Positions 6,002-9,673 of a stretch of 9,673 nt of DNA are shown piece by piece (the stretch's first letter is position 1; each line of letters opens with the position of its first letter). The position numbers were made by a program, and so were the translations under genes. Source of the stretch: JACRDV01 sp024860865 [NCBI: Methanobacteriota archaeon] (lineage in GTDB: Archaea > JACRDV01); contig JACRDV010000101.1 in assembly GCA_024860865.1 (NCBI GenBank), positions 1-9,673 of the forward strand, in the 5' to 3' direction. The notes beneath the pieces were generated by a model. That model made no database searches, was not told the DNA's origin, and saw only the letters and a list, made by a program, of their open reading frames with translations.

Positions 6002-6898
6002 ATGCTGGGAGCCAGACTAATTGGAGTTAATTCTGCTATAACTACTCCATTTAAACAAAATGAAGAGTTAGATGAAGAAGCTCTACGAGGGGAAATTAGA
6101 TATCAAATTCGAGCTGGAATTAATGGAGTTGTGGTTAACTCAACGCCAGGTGAAATTTCAAGCTTAACAATTGAAGAGCGAAAAAGAATTTGCGGAATTG
6201 CAGTTGAAGAAGTAAAAGATAGAGCTGCTATAATAACAGATGTCGGAACACCTAGAACAACTTGGTCAATAGAACTTGCAAAACATGCTGAAAAAGTTGG
6301 AACTAATTTTGTGATGGCGCTTACACCTTGGTTGTTGCCGCAAACTGATGAAACGATTTATAATTACTATGCTTCTCTTGCAAGAGAATTGACCGAAGCT
6401 CCATTAATTCTTTATAACTTACCTAAGTACGCAGGATATAATATACCACCAGAGCTTTTTAGACGCCTTTTGAGTGAATATCCCGATAAAATTGCTGGCA
6501 TTAAGGATACCAGTGGTTCTATAGAAAAGCTTAGAACATATATCTCTGCAGCTCAAGGTAAAGCCAGCGTTGTAGTTGGGGACGATAAGCTATTATATCC
6601 TGCTTTAAATGCTGGAGCTAATGGATGTATTTCTGCAATGGCTGCATGTTTTCCCAATCTTGCAGTAAATATGTATGAAGCATTTCTTGTTAAGGACTTT
6701 AAAACAGCAGAATCAATTCAAAAAAAGTTTGATGCAGTCAAAGATATTTTTCATAGATTTCCATATTTGGGCGCACAGAAAGGAGTACAAGAGCTCCAAG
6801 GTCGCAAATCTGGCTTTCCTCGCGCTCCACTAAGAGCGTTAACCCCAGTTGAAAAAGAAGAACTAAAAGCTGCTTTAACCCAACTTGGCTTGCTTTAA
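6002..6898 (+). CDS. DHDPS/N-acetylneuraminate lyase superfamily aldolase, substrate unknown
   Basis: The 298-residue protein has the full length and motif order of the Class I pyruvate-type aldolase superfamily: ITTPF (13-17), NSTPGE (46-51), ITDVGTPRT (78-86), LYNLPKYAGYN (137-147) and GIKDTSG (166-172). K168 should form the Schiff base and Y138 is the conserved active-site tyrosine. It is unlikely to be true DapA. The G-T-T-G-E loop reads S-T-P-G-E, losing the second Thr; the tyrosine pair expected after TP is W110-L111; and the YNxPxR arginine that holds the DapA substrate carboxylate is replaced in YNLPKYAG. Related enzymes include KDG aldolases, hydroxy-oxoglutarate aldolases and NAL-like lyases. 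The ATG at 6002 has no strong ribosome site; AT-rich sequence about 25 bp upstream could be a TATA box for a leaderless message. HflX follows 33 nt later. Confidence 0.8.
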   Translation: MLGARLIGVNSAITTPFKQNEELDEEALRGEIRYQIRAGINGVVVNSTPGEISSLTIEERKRICGIAVEEVKDRAAIITDVGTPRTTWSIELAKHAEKVGTNFVMALTPWLLPQTDETIYNYYASLARELTEAPLILYNLPKYAGYNIPPELFRRLLSEYPDKIAGIKDTSGSIEKLRTYISAAQGKASVVVGDDKLLYPALNAGANGCISAMAACFPNLAVNMYEAFLVKDFKTAESIQKKFDAVKDIFHRFPYLGAQKGVQELQGRKSGFPRAPLRALTPVEKEELKAALTQLGLL

Positions 6899-6911
6899 AT
6901 TTAAAAGCTTT

Positions 6912-6919
6912 AGGAGGAT
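6912..6919 (+). promoter_or_regulatory. Strong ribosome binding site with long spacing (hflX)
   Basis: AGGAGGAT is a near-perfect match to the anti-Shine-Dalgarno end of archaeal 16S rRNA, but it lies 12 nt before ATG 6932, longer than the usual 5-9. A TAA at 6926-6928 closes the frame just upstream, so no earlier hflX start exists. It supports separate, efficient translation of hflX in a message shared with the aldolase gene. Confidence 0.7.
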
Positions 6920-6931
6920 ATAAATTAAAGT

Positions 6932-8014
6932 ATGCGTTGCTTAATTGCTTTGCTAAAAATAAACCCCCATGACCACTATGAGTACTTGATGCAATTAGAA
7001 GAGCTTGAAGCACTAGCGAGTACTATCGGATACGAGGTAGCTGATAGAATAGTCCAAACCCATCAACCTAGACCAAAATATCTGATTGGAGCAGGCAAAG
7101 TAAAAGAAATTAAGGATCTAATCCAAACTAAAGGAATCGATCTTGTTGTTTTCGATAATTTTTTGACATCGCGCCAAGTCTTTGAACTAGAAGAAGCTTG
7201 GGATATTGATGTAATCGATAAATTCGATTTAATTTTAAACGTATTTGAAGCGCATGCAACTTCAAGAGAGGCTAAACTTCAAATTGAGTTAGCTAGGCTA
7301 AACCGAAATGTTCCCTTTGTTAAAACCTTGCTTGGAAGAAGAGTTCGAGCAGAGCACCCTGGTTATGGTGGTGCTGGAGAATTTATTGTTCATAGCTCGC
7401 TAACTGGTATTAGACAAAGAATTTCAAAAGTTAGTTCAGAACTAGATAGACATGAAGCCCAAAAAGAAATTTTAAGAGCCAAAAGAAAAGAAGTTGCAAA
7501 AATCGTATCACTAGCCGGTTATACGAACAGCGGGAAAAGTACGTTGCTTAATACACTAACTGGAGAGGAACAATTAGCTAGAGATGAATTATTCACTACA
7601 CTTCAAACAAAAACTTCTCGAATAAGATGGAATGGCGAAAAAATATTGATTAACGATACAATTGGGTTCATTAGAAAACTTCCACACGTGCTAGTTTCTG
7701 CTTTTAAAGCAACCTTATCTGACATTCGAGAGTCAGATCTAATTCTATTGGTAACTGATTTTAGCAATCCTTTAAAGGAAATTCTCCAAAAATTAAAAGT
7801 TTCTCGAGCAACTCTAAAAGAAATAAATGCTGAAAGTGTTCCATTGATCCATGTATTCAATAAAATAGACAGGTTAAATACAGAAGAAATTCAGTTTAAA
7901 CTCGGAGAGTTAGAATCAGCAGTTCAAAATCCAGTTTTGATCTCCGCAAAATACGGTCTTAACCTTGATGAGCTGAAGAAGAAGATAAATGAGGCTTTAT
8001 ATTCATCTACTTAG
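6932..8014 (+). CDS. hflX: HflX family ribosome-associated GTPase
   Basis: The 360-residue protein has the HflX N-domain with the KYLIGAGKVKEI motif (49-60) and DNFLTSRQ (75-82), then the hallmark GRRVRAEHPGYGGAGE region (135-150) and a coiled linker (about 160-188). The GTPase domain follows: G1 GYTNSGKST (196-204), G2 Thr in FTTLQTKT (221-228), G3 DTIGFI (242-247), G4 NKID (310-313) and G5 SAK (338-340). All GTP-binding motifs are intact. HflX proteins bind the large ribosomal subunit; in bacteria they split stalled ribosomes, and the crenarchaeal homologue has a known GTPase structure, so a role in ribosome rescue or stress is inferred. The length fits archaeal members, which lack the bacterial C-terminal extension. 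The gene's TAG is 8 nt before the nikR ATG, implying a joint transcript. Confidence 0.93.
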   Translation: MRCLIALLKINPHDHYEYLMQLEELEALASTIGYEVADRIVQTHQPRPKYLIGAGKVKEIKDLIQTKGIDLVVFDNFLTSRQVFELEEAWDIDVIDKFDLILNVFEAHATSREAKLQIELARLNRNVPFVKTLLGRRVRAEHPGYGGAGEFIVHSSLTGIRQRISKVSSELDRHEAQKEILRAKRKEVAKIVSLAGYTNSGKSTLLNTLTGEEQLARDELFTTLQTKTSRIRWNGEKILINDTIGFIRKLPHVLVSAFKATLSDIRESDLILLVTDFSNPLKEILQKLKVSRATLKEINAESVPLIHVFNKIDRLNTEEIQFKLGELESAVQNPVLISAKYGLNLDELKKKINEALYSST

Positions 8015-8022
8015 TGAGAGTT

Positions 8023-8427
8023 ATGGAAGAAATCGAAAGAATAAGCATGACATTACCAAAAGACCTTTTAAATGAAATCGATTTAGTTATTAAAAATTTA
8101 GGCTACTCGAGTAGGTCAGAAGCTATTCGCGATGCCATTTTTGGTTTTATTACGGAGTATAAAGCAACAAAAGCGATCAAAGGCGAGATGGCTGGAGTTA
8201 TAACTTTAATTTACAACCATGATCAAGTTGGTTTATTGAATAAATTAACTGAGGTTCAACATTTTGCTCGAGATGTAATTGAATCGAGCCTTCACATCCA
8301 TCTGGATGAGGAAAGATGTTTAGAGGTAATTGTAGCTAGAGGAAAAGCAGAAAGGATAAGGACTATTGTTGAAAAATTGATTGGATTAAAAGGAGTTTCT
8401 CAAGTTAAATTGACAGTTGCTTCATAA
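8023..8427 (+). CDS. nikR: NikR nickel-responsive transcription regulator
   Basis: The protein (134 aa from ATG 8023) has an N-terminal ribbon-helix-helix domain (RISMTLPKDLLNEID strand-helix, then GYSSRSEAIRD, residues about 6-37) and a C-terminal ACT-like nickel domain. The four square-planar nickel ligands of E. coli NikR (H76, H87, H89, C95) are all present: H80 in VQHFARD, H91 and H93 in LHIH, and C99 in ERCLEV. YNHD and the closing LKGVSQVKL match archaeal NikR closely. An in-frame GTG at 8014 overlaps the hflX stop by 1 nt, but ATG 8023 gives the normal MEEI-RI start and has GTGAG 5 nt before it. NikR represses nickel uptake or nickel-enzyme genes when nickel is ample; no such gene is in this window, so its targets lie elsewhere. 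Nickel metabolism (hydrogenase, CODH/ACS or urease) is implied for the host. Confidence 0.93.
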   Translation: MEEIERISMTLPKDLLNEIDLVIKNLGYSSRSEAIRDAIFGFITEYKATKAIKGEMAGVITLIYNHDQVGLLNKLTEVQHFARDVIESSLHIHLDEERCLEVIVARGKAERIRTIVEKLIGLKGVSQVKLTVAS

Positions 8428-8466
8428 ACGATCAATTTTATGCAATCAAAAATTTTTTTACTCATT

Positions 8467-8501
8467 TTTAATTGATAATGATAATTAAATTTCATTTTTT
8501 T
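8467..8501 (+). terminator. Hairpin plus T-tract after nikR
   Basis: TTTAATT (8467-8473) and AATTAAA (8483-8489) form a 7-bp AT-only inverted repeat with a 9-nt loop, followed by a run of seven T at 8495-8501. Another T-run lies at about 8452-8458. Archaeal RNA polymerase stops at T-tracts with little need for a stem, so either run could end the aldolase-hflX-nikR message. Confidence 0.5.
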
Positions 8502-8555
8502 GTGCAATGGAATACTTTCACTGGCAGACGAAGCAAAATAGAAATCGTGGGCTCT

Positions 8556-8648
8556 GGCATTTCATATAACGTTCTTGATGTAAAAGAAGTTTTGCGAAGC
8601 AAAATTTGAACGCAGTGAAACGTAGTCTTTTACATCATGTTATCTGCC
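8556..8648. repeat. Nested 93-nt inverted repeat, attC-like or structured RNA
   Basis: The core is a perfect 12-bp stem TGATGTAAAAGA (8576-8587) / TCTTTTACATCA (8626-8637). Outside it, ATAAC (8566-8570) pairs with GTTAT (8639-8643) and GGCA (8556-8559) with TGCC (8645-8648), separated by unequal internal loops. Inside it, TTTTGC (8590-8595) / GCAAAA (8599-8604) makes a hairpin with a 3-nt loop. The ends AAC...GTT, interrupted pairing and total size resemble integron cassette attC sites, which fold as single-stranded hairpins with terminal AAC/GTT triplets. The 7-base consensus boxes are only partly matched. A MITE-like element or a non-coding RNA remain possible. Confidence 0.55.
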
Positions 8649-8870
8649 GTTGCGGCCATTATCATGCTTTAATTTCTGCCAAATTCTTAATGCTTTTAAA
8701 TTGCCTTAAGCTGCCCCACGAATGAATTCTCCGTCCAACACAATTCTATGTTGTTCATAACCTTGCCCAATGCTGATTCCCATATGACCTACTGAAGTCT
8801 CTGGCATGCTTTATGTCAGACTTGTCAGCCAAGTGGCACCTCTATCAATATATACCTCATTTACACTGAA
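8640..8870 (-). other. Decayed minus-strand coding remnants, possibly transposase
   Basis: No intact gene is present between the nested repeat and the KaiC-like gene. Minus-strand frames give EVYIDRGATWLTSL (about 8858-8814), which resembles the aspartate-bearing D-x-G-x-W strand of some DDE transposases, then after a stop a 33-codon frame from ATG 8807 to TAA 8706. In another frame GRRIHSWGSLRQFKSIKNL appears further on. These fit one gene broken by several frameshifts, but the family is not certain. The frame through 8807 would end at TAA 8642-8640, inside the GTTAT box of the repeat. Confidence 0.3.
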
Positions 8871-8888
8871 TAAGTAAGCAAAAGTTGC

Positions 8889-8893
8889 AGAGG
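8889..8893 (+). promoter_or_regulatory. Ribosome binding site fixing a TTG start
   Basis: AGAGG lies 7 nt before TTG 8901. The frame is closed upstream by TAA 8871-8873 and no ATG or GTG occurs between that stop and 8901, so this site supports TTG as the start of the KaiC-like gene. Confidence 0.6.
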
Positions 8894-8900
8894 CTATAAT

Positions 8901-9673
8901 TTGGAGTCAGTTTTGGTTACAGGTACAAAATTTAAACTCTTAGAAAAATTGATTGATGTAATTCCAAATGGAAGCTGCATTTCTTTAATCGGATTGCCAG
9001 GTTCCGGCAAAACGGTTTTTTGTGAGAACTTATTGGGTGAAAGTTTGAAGCAAGAAATTAGTTCCTTATACATTATTACCCAATCACCACCAGATACTGT
9101 TAGAAAATATTTGCAATTTACCGTACCTAACATCGACATGCTTGAACAAAACAAAAAATTTGCCATTGTAGACGCATATTCATGGTTGTTAAATAAGAAA
9201 GTTGAAAAATATGCCGTAGATGACCTAAGTGATCTTTCACATTTTAATGCTACAGTATCCAAAGCAACTAATGAACTCGGTGAAAATAAATTTGTTATTT
9301 TCGATTCGCCATCTGCTCTCACTCAATATAACAGCGAAGAAGTTGTTATAAAATTTTTGCGCAGCTTTTTTGCTAAAGAGAGGGCTTTGAATGATATATG
9401 TATTTGTCCGCTAGAATGGGGAGTCCACTCAGATTCTTTTTACAATATTGTTAACTCTAATGCTGATGGTATATTCGGGATAAAGATCGAACAAATAGAG
9501 GACAAGTTAGAAAGGCTATTTCGTGTATTTAGTTTTCGAACAGTTGCTCATAACACTAAGTGGGTCAATTTCAAAATAGTTAATCCACGCAAGGTTATCA
9601 TGGAGAAATATATATCAACTGCAATTGAACTAAGACTTAGTGAAGCAAGAGAAAAATTAAACAATATAGAAAA
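8901..9673 (+). CDS. KaiC/RAD55-like P-loop ATPase, C-terminus beyond window
   Basis: The frame is open for 257 codons to the window edge. It opens VTGTKFKLLEKLIDVIPNGS, the usual lead-in of archaeal single-domain KaiC-like proteins, followed by Walker A GLPGSGKT (31-38) and Walker B KFVIFD (130-135). The segment after the second strand reads YIITQSPPDTVRKY (57-70); RecA/KaiC ATPases usually carry catalytic glutamate here (T-x-E-E/S-P), and this copy has Gln. ATP binding is likely; hydrolysis may be weak. Archaeal proteins of this group are thought to act in signalling, motility control or repair, often next to a sensor or response-regulator gene, which would lie past 9673. The last residues (about 238-257) form a charged helix. 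Start TTG is supported by AGAGG at 8889-8893. It follows a non-coding, rearranged stretch, so it probably has its own promoter. Confidence 0.8.
   Translation, partial: MESVLVTGTKFKLLEKLIDVIPNGSCISLIGLPGSGKTVFCENLLGESLKQEISSLYIITQSPPDTVRKYLQFTVPNIDMLEQNKKFAIVDAYSWLLNKKVEKYAVDDLSDLSHFNATVSKATNELGENKFVIFDSPSALTQYNSEEVVIKFLRSFFAKERALNDICICPLEWGVHSDSFYNIVNSNADGIFGIKIEQIEDKLERLFRVFSFRTVAHNTKWVNFKIVNPRKVIMEKYISTAIELRLSEAREKLNNIE

Noticed and set aside
6738-7013. 91-residue minus-strand frame across the aldolase-hflX junction
   Set aside because: It overlaps the ends of two well-supported genes and shows no motif or ribosome site.
8894-9322. 142-residue minus-strand frame
   Set aside because: It is the antisense of the KaiC-like ATPase, whose Walker motifs read clearly on the plus strand.
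1-9673. CRISPR arrays, tRNA or rRNA genes
   Set aside because: No regularly spaced direct repeats and no convincing tRNA cloverleaf or rRNA stretch were seen. TCGAAT-like words near 1577-1583 lack the rest of a tRNA.

Overview
The window looks like chromosomal DNA of an AT-rich archaeon. The signs are a PCNA-binding family B DNA polymerase of archaeal type, an archaeal-style NikR, an archaeal HflX GTPase, a KaiC/RAD55-like ATPase, a COG1533 (SplB-like) radical SAM protein, TATA-like boxes 25-35 bp before starts, and GGAG/GTGAT Shine-Dalgarno sites with several TTG starts. The polymerase style suggests a Bathyarchaeia-like or related lineage, but that is an impression from sequence style and was not tested.

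Layout. Positions 1-2220 are a decayed accessory zone. It holds the N-terminal part of a radical SAM protein (minus strand, cut by the window edge), the 3' end of an IS4/IS1634-type transposase, an intact DUF4258/DUF2283 toxin-antitoxin-like pair (minus), a frameshifted HicB-like antitoxin (minus), and a startless chimera joining a nucleotidyltransferase fragment to an alpha/beta-hydrolase C-terminus (plus). Positions 2222-5405 hold two minus-strand genes: a DUF2064/TIGR04282-like nucleotide-sugar-type transferase and polB. The polymerase keeps its synthesis motifs but has altered residues in all three proofreading-exonuclease motifs.

Positions 5502-5937 hold a second DUF4258/DUF2283 pair (plus), divergent from polB and preceded by a perfect 14-bp palindrome. 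Both pairs overlap by exactly 17 nt and use the same trick: the toxin-like gene's TGA stop lies inside the Tyr-Asp codons at the start of DUF2283. Positions 6002-8427 form a plus-strand run: a DHDPS-superfamily aldolase/lyase with a non-DapA active site, hflX and nikR, closed by a hairpin and T-tract. Positions 8428-8900 are non-coding, with a 93-nt nested inverted repeat that resembles an integron attC-type site or a structured RNA, followed by broken minus-strand reading frames. From 8901 to the end runs the KaiC-like ATPase, which starts with TTG and is open at the window edge.

Functionally this is a core of information-processing and metal-response genes (polB, hflX, nikR) bordered by toxin-antitoxin modules and mobile-element debris. 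The best candidates for something undescribed are the exonuclease-degenerate polB, the paired TA modules with their constrained overlap and palindrome, and the attC-like element at 8556-8648.
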